From: Calothrix sp. PCC 7716
GTDB lineage: Bacteria; Cyanobacteriota; Cyanobacteriia; Cyanobacteriales; Nostocaceae
Direction: 5' to 3'
Assembly (NCBI RefSeq): GCF_019977735.1
Contig: NZ_AP025020.1
Span: forward strand, 1 to 64,000
Length of the DNA: 64,000 nt
The stretch's first letter is position 1, and every line of letters starts with the position of its first letter. The notes beneath the pieces were generated by a model. The model saw only the letters and a list, made by a program, of their open reading frames with translations, was not told the DNA's origin and ran no database searches. The translations under genes and the position numbers were made by a program. Positions 9,306 to 18,032 of the stretch are shown here, in pieces.

Positions 9306-9710
9306 TCAAGTTAAGGGCTGGATTGACAAATTTGCGTCAATCTCAATCAAGGTAACTTTGGCATTTTCTACCACTGTATTTCCTAGCAACGTGTTCTGCA
9401 AGGCTTCAAATTTAGACTCGGCTTTTATAATCCGTTCATAATGTAAAATCACATGGTAAAGTTTTTTGATTGGTTCAGAAGACGCAGAACGCTCTACTGC
9501 TCCCCAATCCTGATTTTGACTTTCTTCTGCAGTCTGGCGGTATTGGCTGGCTAACTGTTCTAATGCAATGGCTATGGCATGTTCTTCGCTTTGACCACAG
9601 CAACGAATCTCATGCGAGAGTTGGTCAACAGAGGGTGATATTTGACAAACAAACCTTCCATTATCATCAGAGAGTACATTAATTGTAACTGTTTTGGTGA
9701 TTGAAGTCAT
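9306..9710 (-). CDS. Hypothetical protein, 134 aa
   Basis: A 134-residue protein with no recognised family. Residues 1-70 have the alternation of a small beta-sheet plus helix (TVTINVLSDDNGRFVCQIS; AIAIALEQLASQYRQ), which resembles the shape of small HicB-like domains, but no HicA toxin neighbour is present and the similarity is not firm. The second half (LYHVILHYERIIKAESKFEA) is a separate mixed segment. It is followed on the same strand by the 121-aa gene upstream at 9776-10141, so the two may be co-transcribed. Confidence 0.5.
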   Translation of the reverse strand: MTSITKTVTINVLSDDNGRFVCQISPSVDQLSHEIRCCGQSEEHAIAIALEQLASQYRQTAEESQNQDWGAVERSASSEPIKKLYHVILHYERIIKAESKFEALQNTLLGNTVVENAKVTLIEIDANLSIQPLT

Positions 9711-9775
9711 AACTGGCTTGTATTAATAATAATAGAAATAAAGGTTATATTTCAGTCAACTCTTGGGAGCAATAA

Positions 9776-10141
9776 TTAGCTTTCTCTGTGAGATTGCCAA
9801 AGTATAGCTTCATCACCTTGGAGTTCTTCGAGGAAAACTGGTATGTAGCCGTCAACAAGAGGATAACCATACAATGCTACCCCTAAAATTATGAAAAAAT
9901 CACTGTGTCTAGGAAATCTGGAATTTGCATTAACTGGAACTGCTTTTTCATAGCCTAATTCCGGCAGGGAACGGCTCACCCAAAGTGCATTGTCATTCCA
10001 AAAATAAGGTAATACTATCGGCGGATACCAATCTCCTTCTTCGTCATGGCTTTCAAAGTAAACAGATATTCCACCCGGAAAGACATTATATGGCTGTGGT
10101 TTACTAGGTAATGTTTTAGACATTATCGAAACGTTACGCAT
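9776..10141 (-). CDS. Hypothetical protein, 121 aa
   Basis: A small, aromatic- and proline-rich protein (YNVFPGGISVYFESHDEEGD, WYPPIVLPYFWNDNALWVS). No family recognised. An alternative start at the ATG 10123 (MSKTLPSK) would remove six residues; neither start has a strong ribosome-binding site. It lies 33 bp downstream of the pRiA4b-like gene on the same strand, suggesting one transcription unit. Confidence 0.45.
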   Translation of the reverse strand: MRNVSIMSKTLPSKPQPYNVFPGGISVYFESHDEEGDWYPPIVLPYFWNDNALWVSRSLPELGYEKAVPVNANSRFPRHSDFFIILGVALYGYPLVDGYIPVFLEELQGDEAILWQSHRES

Positions 10142-10174
10142 TTATTTAAGATTATATACTTAACCAACAAGATT

Positions 10175-10744
10175 TTATTCATAGAGGTCTTGTAACCTTG
10201 AATTTACTTCTTTTAAATCAAACTTAGATGGCTCAAATTCCTCTTCTAACCATTCCATTTTTTCTTCGTATTCTGGGTTCTCTGTGTCATTAAGTATGGT
10301 TAATAATTCTGCGTATCCCCAGGCGCCACCACAGTCTTCAGGTGGGCAAGCTCTTTTACCAGCAACACATACTGGGTAACGGGTATCAGGCGCCGATGCT
10401 AATATTTTTTCAACTAAAATTTCATGTTCCCAGGAATCACCAAAATCGTAAGTGTAATAAAACTTAATTTTTTCGCTGCTACCAATCAGTTTACTGAGTT
10501 TTACATTTTTCTCGTTATGCAAATCAGAATTATAATCTTCATCCGGTACACCATATTCCATACCATAAATATTCCAAGAGTGTAAGTGGTAATCATCCCA
10601 ACCCATTGCCTCCTGAACAATACTGTGTAATTGCCCAAGTGTTGTATTACTTTCTACTAACACTCTTCTCCAAATTGGCGGTTTGATTTGTCTGAGTGTA
10701 ATTTTTAACTGATATATGTTTTGGGTAGATTTTTTCGGCGCCAT
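10175..10744 (-). CDS. Plasmid pRiA4b ORF-3-like family protein
   Basis: About 189 residues counted from the ATG at 10744 (MAPKKSTQNIYQLKI); the frame also reaches an ATG at 10774, but the family usually starts shortly before YQLKI. Family hallmarks are YQLKITLRQIKPPIWRRV, LHSIVQEAMGWDDYHLHSW, FYYTYDFGDSWEHEI, and the cysteine segment PVCVAGKRACPPEDCGG. This family is common on plasmids and near IS elements across bacteria. Its biochemical function is not established. Likely first gene of a short minus-strand unit with the two small genes that follow. Confidence 0.8.
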   Translation of the reverse strand: MAPKKSTQNIYQLKITLRQIKPPIWRRVLVESNTTLGQLHSIVQEAMGWDDYHLHSWNIYGMEYGVPDEDYNSDLHNEKNVKLSKLIGSSEKIKFYYTYDFGDSWEHEILVEKILASAPDTRYPVCVAGKRACPPEDCGGAWGYAELLTILNDTENPEYEEKMEWLEEEFEPSKFDLKEVNSRLQDLYE

Positions 10745-11115
10745 ACTTACATCAATGCATAAAACTACAATCATCTTACAAGAATTTTTTAGCCAATAGT
10801 AATGATATTGAGGCTCGTCTAATTAACCTGACGCTCTTCATTACTTTGTACAACTAAAAGAATAAGGTAAAAAATCCTCTTCAGTAAGATGTTTACAGGC
10901 GCCTAATCGGTTAATTATCTTTTATCATAAGTATAAACTGATTATTGCAAGCAACTTTTTATACTTGTATGATTACCTTCGGCTTGTAACCAAGCCGATA
11001 AAACATGATAGTATTTGGTCAACAGCAATACAAACTAGAGATTTTTGTAAAAACTTGTCATCAAAAAATTTTGGTTCATATGCTGAAACCCTTACTAATT
11101 GTTGATGTTGGTTCC
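10745..11115. other. Intergenic region between cargo and the maintenance operon
   Basis: About 370 bp between the pRiA4b-like gene and the last gene of the maintenance operon. It contains one GGCGCC site near 10898, and otherwise AT-rich sequence without a convincing ORF, hairpin or repeat. Confidence 0.35.
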
Positions 11116-12462
11116 TTAACCTGCTCCTATCTCCATTCCTACGGGTTGTTTTTGTGATTGTGATGAGCGTTCTGCTTTGACTTGTTGTACGTATGCGTAT
11201 CGGGCTTGGAAATCTTGCGATTGCTCGCGCGTCATTGGTTTTTCTATCTTGTCTCCATAAGCTTTCATCATTAAGTTTCCTTCTAAGTCCCGTACTTGCA
11301 GGTGTTTTCCTGATTCAACAATTTGCATTTCTGCTTTGGAGGAGACGAAAGCTTTACCTGGCATTTTCTCAATTTTGGCTTCTTCCCTTTTACCACCTGC
11401 CCATGTTTCAACTGGCACTTTCCCTTCTTTTCCGTATACTTCTACCATGTCACGCAAACCTGGTACAGATTCTTTGGTAAGCTGTTTGCGCTCTATGTAA
11501 TCAAAGTTATCTAAGTCTTTTGTTAATAATCGATTATGGGTGACTTCATTACCTTTAGCTTTCAGAACTCCATCCGGACGGTAAGTTTGTTCTATTTTAC
11601 CTGTATCATGCCGCAGGAAAGTTTGATTGGACTTATCAATTGATAAATCTCCTGTTGCTTCGTTACGTGTAATTGTATAACCCTGAACTGCTGCTATTTT
11701 GACACCAGGAACTAGTTCTTTTCCATCTTGCTCTAGTGCTTTTGAGGCAACATTTAGCACAAATTGTGATGCGCGCGCTACAGATTCATCGCGCTCTTGC
11801 CGTAAATTTTCTGGAACTGGCGCCTTACTTACTGCCATTTCTTGAATCGCATCTATTGACACAGTACCATGATAAGCGCCTTGCCTGTCCTCAAGTTTTG
11901 ACATCTGGAACCATTGCCAGTTTTTAGCATTTTCTTCACGCTGTACTTGAGCTTGTCGCTCTTTTTCTTGTACAAATTGCTGAGTTGAGGAGCGTACATT
12001 ACTGTCTTCGGGTAGATTCGATGCTTCGATACTGTTTTTGATGATTTCAAAGGGAGTTACTGACTCAAACGCGACAACCGAATTATTTTCTTGGCTAACA
12101 ATATCAGCTCCATTTGTTTCTATTTCTGGTTCTACTAATTTACTTTCTATTACTTGACCTTTCTCAAACCGAAATACTTCTTGTTCATTCTTTTCTATAA
12201 TTATTGCTTGTTTAAGATTAGATGCTTCTCCTTTTTGACCAATTGCGGGAGCATCCATATCCATTGCGGCTCGCAGTACTCCTACACGAGTGTCTGTCAG
12301 CTTGCTCATTTCTGGTTCTTGTCCAACTACTCCTTCATATACTGAGTTCTTACCCATCTGGATGTTTATTCTATCTCCAGATTTGGCATCCATTCGATTT
12401 GCTAATTCTTGGATGAACTCTTGAGTCTGTTCTAATGTTAATAAATTACGATTTGCTGCCAT
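11116..12462 (-). CDS. Plasmid-associated protein of unknown function, 448 aa
   Basis: A soluble, Gln/Glu/Lys-rich 448-residue protein. The starting ATG follows a strong GGAGATAAAAAC leader. It has a helical N-terminus (LTLEQTQEFIQELANRM), a long charged linker (residues about 90-200), and a C-terminal part with short beta-rich units (YTITRNEATGDLSID, LQVRDLEGNLMMKAYG). The last unit is similar in shape to the C-terminus of the 428-aa protein at 32259-33545 (helix, then a short strand followed by DGRVLITAKDGRG), so the two may share a domain. No family name known. Probably the last gene of the partition operon. Confidence 0.5.
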   Translation of the reverse strand: MAANRNLLTLEQTQEFIQELANRMDAKSGDRINIQMGKNSVYEGVVGQEPEMSKLTDTRVGVLRAAMDMDAPAIGQKGEASNLKQAIIIEKNEQEVFRFEKGQVIESKLVEPEIETNGADIVSQENNSVVAFESVTPFEIIKNSIEASNLPEDSNVRSSTQQFVQEKERQAQVQREENAKNWQWFQMSKLEDRQGAYHGTVSIDAIQEMAVSKAPVPENLRQERDESVARASQFVLNVASKALEQDGKELVPGVKIAAVQGYTITRNEATGDLSIDKSNQTFLRHDTGKIEQTYRPDGVLKAKGNEVTHNRLLTKDLDNFDYIERKQLTKESVPGLRDMVEVYGKEGKVPVETWAGGKREEAKIEKMPGKAFVSSKAEMQIVESGKHLQVRDLEGNLMMKAYGDKIEKPMTREQSQDFQARYAYVQQVKAERSSQSQKQPVGMEIGAG

Positions 12463-12518
12463 GTTTTTATCTCCTTATATAAATCTATTTCATTGACACA
12501 AAACGCACCAAACTGTTT

Positions 12519-12872
12519 TTAATTATTGTCGCTTTCATCCATCCATAAATGTTTACCAAGAAGGTTTTTAATCCTATTTAATGCTTCATAACCACCAATG
12601 ATGATTAATCCTGATTGCCCGTCTACTTCTATTTCTAAAATCTCGGCGCCGCTATTTGCTGGTAATTGAATATTTGGTATTGCGTTTACTTCTCCTTGTT
12701 CGTTCCATCCTGCTATCCAGCAGTCATCTACATAAACGTTTATTTCTTTAGGTTGGTAATTTTTGTCAAATTCTGGTAAATGTTTATATTGACTGATTGA
12801 TTTGTTTACTGATGGATATAATTCGAGGATTACATTAACTTCGTTTACTTCTAATGGTTCGACGTTTGACAT
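12519..12872 (-). CDS. Hypothetical protein, 117 aa
   Basis: An acidic 117-residue protein (LEVNEVNVILELYPSVNKSI; AEILEIEVDGQSGLIIIGGY; C-terminal DESDNN). No family recognised. It ends 56 bp before the 448-aa gene on the same strand, consistent with co-transcription. The 144-bp gap to the upstream nuclease-like gene contains a dispersed repeat at 12984-13012. Confidence 0.5.
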   Translation of the reverse strand: MSNVEPLEVNEVNVILELYPSVNKSISQYKHLPEFDKNYQPKEINVYVDDCWIAGWNEQGEVNAIPNIQLPANSGAEILEIEVDGQSGLIIIGGYEALNRIKNLLGKHLWMDESDNN

Positions 12873-12983
12873 TTATACTTTACCTGTAGCAAGTTACGTA
12901 TTTAAAATAACTGTTTATATTTTTATTCTACGACTGCTTATGGTTGTGCATTTTTTGATATCTATCTTTGGGAAGATTTTTTT

Positions 12984-13012
12984 ACCACAGAGGCACAGAG
13001 ACGCAGAGAAGG
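12984..13012. repeat. Dispersed ACCACAGAGGCACAGAG repeat
   Basis: A short repeat of the ACCACAGAG...CACAGAG type that is scattered in many cyanobacterial genomes. A second copy lies in opposite orientation at about 42764-42796. Related GAACC..GCAAAGGACGC units are at 43844-43863 and, inverted, at about 44692-44722. All four are in gaps between operon genes. Confidence 0.6.
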
Positions 13013-13016
13013 AGAA

Positions 13017-13982
13017 TTAATGTACTGTTTTTGGTAAGTATGAGTCTCGTGTTCTGGCGCCTGCCATTTTCTTCGCTTGTTTCTTCGTCCACATAGGATA
13101 AGGTTGTAAGTCAGGTATTTCATGCAAATCTTTTAAAAATCGCTGACTTCCTGTTACTCGACTTACGACTTTGGCTATCGTTTTACAACACGAGTGAGGA
13201 TACATAACTATCTGTGCTTCGCTGAAACGAATTACTATCCAGTTATTTTCTACAAAATACTGATTACGACGCGCGTCTGCTGGGTCATCAATACAGTGAG
13301 TTGGGCGCCGTGATTTGTAGTCATACGGTTCATCTATTTCTATATCTATTGATAAACCAACTTCGTCAAGTATTATCGCAATGTCTGTAGAATATGCGTA
13401 CTGCTTACCTTTGATTGAAACTGGAAATTCTAGCTGGGAAGACACCCGTCCCGGAAAATATTGCTCAACTATTGCCCTAAACGCGCGTTCTGAAGTTCCT
13501 AATGGTGCATTACTTACTCCTGCTGCTTCCTTTACTTTCCTTGCTAATACCATTTTTAGCTTTTTAAGACGGTTCAACCCTTGTTTTTTCTCACTTCTAC
13601 AACTGAAGTTAACATCGTGGTGATTTCCGATGGTGTCTGGTGTGTCTCTAAATTTTATATAGCTTGATATCCACAGCATAATTGCTACTAACGCTTCTAT
13701 TACCAGTGGCAACCCTCCATATACTCCTTTGATGGTGCAAATTAAAGCAGCTGCAAAGCTCATAAGTCCAATTGGTAGCTTTAATAATATGTGCCGTAAT
13801 ATACTCCACTTAGGAATAGCATTAGTAATTATCAACTCACCTTTTTCAGCCTGTTTAGCTAAAAAATTTTGTATTTTCCCGTGATTTTTTTGCCTCGATA
13901 CGACTTTTTTCTCTTCAAAGCTATTTTCTGCGATGAAGTTTAACAGTAGCTGCGGAAATACTATGTAAGGATAACTACTCAC
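13017..13982 (-). CDS. Membrane-associated PD-(D/E)XK-like nuclease-fold protein
   Basis: A 321-residue protein. Two hydrophobic segments lie at about residues 65-110 (LPIGLMSFAAALICTI; LPLVIEALVAIMLWISSYI). The C-terminal half reads YSTDIAIILDEVGLSIDIEI, then DEPYD, then NQYFVENNWIVIRFSEAQIV. The D...(I)E(I)D spacing plus NNWIVIRF is the core of DUF559/Vsr-like endonuclease folds found widely in cyanobacteria. Catalysis is inferred, not shown. It follows the 222-aa gene by 15 bp in the same operon. Confidence 0.6.
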   Translation of the reverse strand: MSSYPYIVFPQLLLNFIAENSFEEKKVVSRQKNHGKIQNFLAKQAEKGELIITNAIPKWSILRHILLKLPIGLMSFAAALICTIKGVYGGLPLVIEALVAIMLWISSYIKFRDTPDTIGNHHDVNFSCRSEKKQGLNRLKKLKMVLARKVKEAAGVSNAPLGTSERAFRAIVEQYFPGRVSSQLEFPVSIKGKQYAYSTDIAIILDEVGLSIDIEIDEPYDYKSRRPTHCIDDPADARRNQYFVENNWIVIRFSEAQIVMYPHSCCKTIAKVVSRVTGSQRFLKDLHEIPDLQPYPMWTKKQAKKMAGARTRDSYLPKTVH

Positions 13983-13997
13983 TTCTCCTTATATTTA

Positions 13998-14666
13998 CTA
14001 CTTAAACCGACGATTTTCTTCTGGAACTACCCAGACCCAGCAAAATCCTTCGTCTGCTTGCTTTCCTCCAAAATTAAGCGTTACTTTTAACCGCTGGGCA
14101 TCTTGCTGGCATTTCTTGGTGTCCAAGTATCCTGCATTCCACTTCATTAGGTCGCGTGCGAACTTTCCCTCTGGAGATTCTGCCCACTGTAATGCATCCA
14201 GCTGATTACCTGTTAAACGTTGCGGTTCAGACAGTCCACCTGATAACCATGCTGGGATACTCATGCCTAAAATAAATCCTAGCCCCAATATTGCTGTTAC
14301 TAATCCGGCTGCTGGATATATTGATGTATACAGGCGCCCAGCTTCTTGTTGTTCTGCTTGTTTAATCAATTCATCTACCGCTGATGCTATTGCTAGCTTT
14401 TGACGTTCGACAGTGGCGCCTTCCACTAATTCTAGATTCCGTGATAATTCTTTGTTCCAGTTTTTAAACAACTGTTCTAACCTGTCTGGCGCATCTTCTA
14501 GTAATACTTCCAATCTGCCTGTTGCTACCAGAACTAAGAACAATGGGTCATTAGGCGCCAAACTTGATGTTCCCACATAATCCAAAACTCGCTTCCTAAA
14601 ACTTTCACTTTTTCCTTCCAAAGCCGCATTTAGTAACTTATCTGTTGATGCTGGGTTGTCTGTCAT
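13998..14666 (-). CDS. DUF6753-like membrane protein of the partition operon
   Basis: A 222-residue protein with a soluble N-terminal half (LAPNDPLFLVLVATGRLEVL, then a coiled helix LEQLFKNWNKELSRNLELV). One or two transmembrane helices follow at about 120-142 (GLVTAILGLGFILGMSIPAW), then a C-terminal soluble tail with two Cys. I recall this family next to plasmid ParA genes in cyanobacteria (DUF6753), but this is from memory. Its start ATG overlaps the ParA-like stop by 4 bp (ATGA), a sign of translational coupling, so it probably works with that ATPase. Confidence 0.55.
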   Translation of the reverse strand: MTDNPASTDKLLNAALEGKSESFRKRVLDYVGTSSLAPNDPLFLVLVATGRLEVLLEDAPDRLEQLFKNWNKELSRNLELVEGATVERQKLAIASAVDELIKQAEQQEAGRLYTSIYPAAGLVTAILGLGFILGMSIPAWLSGGLSEPQRLTGNQLDALQWAESPEGKFARDLMKWNAGYLDTKKCQQDAQRLKVTLNFGGKQADEGFCWVWVVPEENRRFK

Positions 14667-15475
14667 TGTACTAACCCCGTTTCTTCAAATGCTTTATATG
14701 CCTCCTTGAGAAAATTCTTGACTTTTTGTTTTGAGACAACACCTAACTCTTTATAGCTGCTAGCTGATGTAAAGTTTATCTGTAGTCTATCTACCATATT
14801 CTTTTCCCAATGAGCTAGTTTGGGAAATTCCATCACTGTAAAGTTATATTTACTTTTCGCGTCTTTGTACTCGTCTAATTTCTCTATATAATTCCAGTCA
14901 TCGCACAAACCTTGATTTTTAACAAAAACGTGAGTTAACCCGTTATCAAAGTGTTTGAGCGATTTTAAGAAAAACTGTACTGAGTCATGCCCACCCGTAC
15001 AAACGAACCATTTTATAAACCTGATTTTATTTTCATGACCCAGCTTTATTAACGAATTATTATCTATCCAACTTGTAACTTTCTCATACACTTGTGCTGG
15101 TAAGTTGACCAGTACCGACTTCTCCACTGCCATCTCGAATATTTTATCTGCTTCTTTATGTAGCTTTTCGTCGTCACTGAAAAACGCTGAAGTACAACCT
15201 GTATAAATCTTTTCTATATCTTTATTCGATGAATCGGCATCAACAATATGGAAATCTAAATTTTTATGCTGAATATATTCTATAAACCCTCTTGAGACAA
15301 AGCTTTTACCCGCACCTCCTTTTTCTCCGTCTATTAAATGTATTGTATGTGTTTTTACTCCTTTGTATGTATTCTTTTTGTTATCATTACCTTTTTTCTT
15401 TGCTTCACTGCTTTCTTCTGTTGGTGATTTTGTTACAGGCGCCTCTTCATCGTTGTTGACCAAACTGTTATCTAT
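14663..15475 (-). pseudogene. ParA-like ATPase, 3' part (gene split by an IS)
   Basis: This part encodes the catalytic region. It has a deviant Walker A motif GEKGGAGKSFVSRGF, the following DFHIVDADSSNKD, and a C-terminal SKYNFTVMEFPKLAHWEKN region, as in ParA/MinD or MobD-like P-loop ATPases. The open frame technically starts at a TTG at 15481, but those codons belong to the end of an insertion sequence. Reading across the element shows the gene begins at 17472. Removing 15476-17340 and one copy of the 9-bp duplication gives one 311-residue frame. Expected role: plasmid partition or transfer ATPase. The downstream gene overlaps its stop by 4 bp. Confidence 0.85.
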
Positions 15476-17340
15476 CAGCAATTCTCATTTTAAAAAAAAT
15501 AGAGTATTAACCCCGATTTTGGAATTGCCGATATAGTACTAAGTAACTATTTTTTGATACCGAGAGGATAACTAAAAAATAATTGGGTCGAATAATTGAG
15601 TATAAATACTTAGTAGAGTACAGGACTGCTTGAGAACAAACGGGGGAAATCCGGTGGGATAGCTTGGTTTTAAGATAGAGACTTCAATGGAAATAAAAAT
15701 TTATAATTGTTGCCAGATGATGTAAAATCAGTGAGTAAAAAATATGACAGTGTATCAAATTACTTAAATATGGCTACAAAAGAAACGACTCTAGAAATCC
15801 CTGAATTAATCGAATTTTTACGGTCATCATTACATAATTTACCCGACGAAAGGAAGCCAGGTAATAATACAAAATATCAGGTAGAAAATGCAGTGATGGC
15901 TGCCTTTTCGGTATTTTTTACTCAATCAGAATCTTTTTTAGACCATCAACGCTTAATGAAAAGTAATAAGGGAAAAGATAACGCAGCAAGTTTATTTTCA
16001 ATTGAATTAATACCGAGTGATAATCAAATAAGAAACTTATTAGACCCGGTGCCAGCTAATAATATTTTTATGGTTTTTCAAAAAGTTTATGAATGGTTAG
16101 AGGAACAAGGAATTTTGAAAAAATTTTTCTACTTAGGCGAAGAACTTTTAATAGCTTTAGATGGCACAGAATATTTCTCATCTAATAAAATTAATTGCCC
16201 TCATTGTAACTGTCGTAATCATCGAAATGGAACTACAACTTATTTTCATGGTTGTGTTACGCCTATTATAGTTTCTCCCAATCAAAAACAAGTGATAAAC
16301 TTAGAACCAGAATTTATTAAAAAACAAGATGGGCATCAAAAACAAGATTGCGAAAATGCGGCTGTTAAAAGATGGTTAAATCAGAATCATAAAAATAAGT
16401 ATGGTAAGGCTGTAACCCTCTTAGGAGATGACTTGTATGCTCACGAGCCGATTTGTGAGTTAGCTTTAAAACAAGGTTATAATTTTATTTTTGTTTGCCT
16501 TGAAACATCACATAAAACTTTGTATGAATGGCTAGATTTCTTAGACAAGAGTGGAGAAGTTACAACCATTGAAAAGAAAAAATGGGATGGGAGAAAGAAT
16601 CTAATTTATCGTTATCGCTATGCTTCTAGACTTCCATTAATGGATAAAGACTCAAGCATAGAAGTTAATTGGTGCGAACTAACTATTATTAATGAAAAAA
16701 CAGAAGAAGTTATCTACCAAAACAATTGGATAACGAATCATAAAATCACCGAAAATAATGTTGAGGACATTGTTAATGCAGCGCGCAGTAGATGGAAAAT
16801 TGAGAATGAAGGCAATAACGTTCTCAAAAATCACGGTTATAATTTAGAGCATAACTTTGGTCATGGTAAAAATCATTTGTGCGAGTTATTATTATCCTTA
16901 AATTTATTAGCTTTTTTATTTCATACTGCTTTAGATTTAGTTAATTTGACCTATCAAAAAGTTCGCGAGCTATTAGTAACTCGAACTACTTTCTTTAAAG
17001 ATATTCGTACCTTACTAAAATATTTATTTTTTCAAGATTGGTCACATGTATTTTCATTTATCCTCACAGAGCATGTCCCATTTAAAAAGGCAAATTCTAG
17101 TTGAAAAATATTAATCTATTGAAAGATTAGGTAAAAGTTATTTATTCAAAAAAATAAAAAGTTGTTTATAATTTCATCTAAAATTATCAGTTGAAATCTA
17201 TTTTTCATGGAAAAATTTATTAAAACTTGTCTATCTTCAGCTTCGGATGATAATTATCTATCAAAAAATGATGCTTCGGCACAAGTTCTCTATTTAAATA
17301 ACAGAATTTTCTCTATTTTTTTTCAAAATGAGAATTGCTG
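15476..17340 (+). mobile_element. Insertion sequence (1865 bp) inserted in the ParA-like gene
   Basis: Terminal inverted repeats of about 29 bp begin CAGCAATTCTCATTTT at both ends (left from 15476, right ending at 17340), with one extra G in the right copy and both running on to TAGAG. A 9-bp direct duplication flanks it. One transposase gene fills most of it. It contains no GGCGCC site, unlike the surrounding plasmid DNA, which suggests recent arrival from a different background. Confidence 0.9.
15707..17104 (+). CDS. DDE transposase, family not assigned (IS4-superfamily-like)
   Basis: 465 residues from a TTG; an ATG at 15770 (MATKETTLEIPEL) is an equally good start. Features are LPDERKPGNNTKYQ near the N-terminus, first Asp in LLIALDGTEYFSS, a CPHCNCRNHRNG cysteine/histidine cluster, second Asp in VTLLGDDLYAH, and Glu in ARSRWKIENEGNN. 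The DDE layout with an insertion-containing C-terminal half is like cyanobacterial ISNCY/IS4-like transposases. I do not see a full YREK signature, so the family is left open. It appears intact and probably active. Confidence 0.8.
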   Translation: MLPDDVKSVSKKYDSVSNYLNMATKETTLEIPELIEFLRSSLHNLPDERKPGNNTKYQVENAVMAAFSVFFTQSESFLDHQRLMKSNKGKDNAASLFSIELIPSDNQIRNLLDPVPANNIFMVFQKVYEWLEEQGILKKFFYLGEELLIALDGTEYFSSNKINCPHCNCRNHRNGTTTYFHGCVTPIIVSPNQKQVINLEPEFIKKQDGHQKQDCENAAVKRWLNQNHKNKYGKAVTLLGDDLYAHEPICELALKQGYNFIFVCLETSHKTLYEWLDFLDKSGEVTTIEKKKWDGRKNLIYRYRYASRLPLMDKDSSIEVNWCELTIINEKTEEVIYQNNWITNHKITENNVEDIVNAARSRWKIENEGNNVLKNHGYNLEHNFGHGKNHLCELLLSLNLLAFLFHTALDLVNLTYQKVRELLVTRTTFFKDIRTLLKYLFFQDWSHVFSFILTEHVPFKKANSS

Positions 17341-17472
17341 GTTATCTATATGAAGTGTCACTATTTCATCACTCTTACTTTCTTGCTCTCCTGGCTTTTC
17401 AGTTAACCCTTCTTTTGCTAACTCTGCTGTTTGTGTAACTAAATTGCTTAATTTATCTATACCTGATGCCAT
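17341..17472 (-). pseudogene. ParA-like ATPase, 5' part
   Basis: This short segment is the separated N-terminus of the ParA-like gene. The ATG at 17472 follows AAGGAG at good spacing (minus strand). It encodes 44 codons beginning MASGIDKLSNLVTQTAEL and ending in LHIDN. Translation then enters the IS end and stops after QQFSF. Joined to the 3' part (SLVNNDEEAPVT) at the duplication, the frame is continuous. It starts 28 bp after the 116-aa gene, so it belongs to the parM operon. Confidence 0.85.
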
Positions 17473-17500
17473 AACTGTCTCCTTGTGAATATAAGTTTGA

Positions 17501-17851
17501 TTACCATCCAGCTAAACCTGAATCATTAAACTTAGTACTTTTTGTCTTCTTACCTGTTGATACTGTGAACTTTTTACCTTTTTCAATCTCTATACCTGTT
17601 TCTGCACATAGGTTATCTACTTGCCTGAGTAATGCCTCTACACACTTCTTTACTATTTGTTCTTTTTCCTCCTCCTCGTAGCTGGGAGAATGTATAACTG
17701 CCATTGGTAGCCAAAATGAACGTAATGCTGTCAGCATCATATCCGTTACTGATAAAGCTGGATGTTCTTTGATGTAAACGATTAGTTCTTTATCAAGCTT
17801 ATTTTGTGGCTGATACCGCCACCTAAAATTCTTTTGCTTTTCAGACTCCAT
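17501..17851 (-). CDS. Small protein in the ParR position after parM
   Basis: A 116-residue, highly charged protein (opening MESEKQKNFRWRYQPQNKLD; middle LSVTDMMLTALRSFWLPMAV; C-terminal basic GKKTKSTKF). Its start ATG overlaps the restored parM stop by 11 bp (CATGGAGTCTGA). In R1-type systems the gene directly after parM encodes the ParR adaptor, a small DNA-binding protein with a ribbon-helix-helix. The position fits, and the segment LVVYIKEHPALSVTDMMLTA-like helices could be such a fold, but sequence similarity is not claimed. Confidence 0.5.
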   Translation of the reverse strand: MESEKQKNFRWRYQPQNKLDKELIVYIKEHPALSVTDMMLTALRSFWLPMAVIHSPSYEEEEKEQIVKKCVEALLRQVDNLCAETGIEIEKGKKFTVSTGKKTKSTKFNDSGLAGW

Positions 17852-18032
17852 GTTTCTTGCCTCTTTTTGGCTGTGGTAATTCTGCCTCTTTGTCTACTAA
17901 CTCACTAAAGTATAAAAATGTGCAGTATACATCACATAACCTGCTACCCAGTTCTGAGATATTTACTTCTTCTGGAATTTCTACACTGGCATTCCATGAT
18001 GTTGGTACTTTACAGTAGTAGCTGTTTAGCTC
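17841..18032 (-). pseudogene. parM: parM 3' part, cut off by an IS4-family element
   Basis: Reading the minus strand from the duplication at 18024-18032 gives, in the parM frame, ELN then SYYCKVPTSWNASVEIPEEV and later LVDKEAELPQPKRGKKHGV, ending at the TGA 17841-17843. This is the missing C-terminal tail of the ParM-like protein. The stop overlaps the start of the next gene, as expected for a compact operon. Confidence 0.85.

Larger units (their letters stand above)
15467..17349. repeat. Target-site duplication GTTATCTAT flanking the IS
   Basis: The 9-bp sequence GTTATCTAT occurs at 15467-15475 and again at 17341-17349, directly abutting the two ends of the IS. Its complement encodes Ile-Asp-Asn in the ParA-like gene. 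Confidence 0.9.

Noticed and set aside
9306-9710. HicB-type antitoxin
   Set aside because: The N-terminal half has a similar strand-helix look, but there is no HicA neighbour and no firm motif.
11193-12416. Several plus-strand ORFs within the 448-aa gene
   Set aside because: They are antisense shadows of the minus-strand gene with leucine/phenylalanine-rich composition.
14663-15481. Complete 272-aa ParA gene
   Set aside because: Its apparent TTG start lies in the IS end; the real N-terminus is at 17472.
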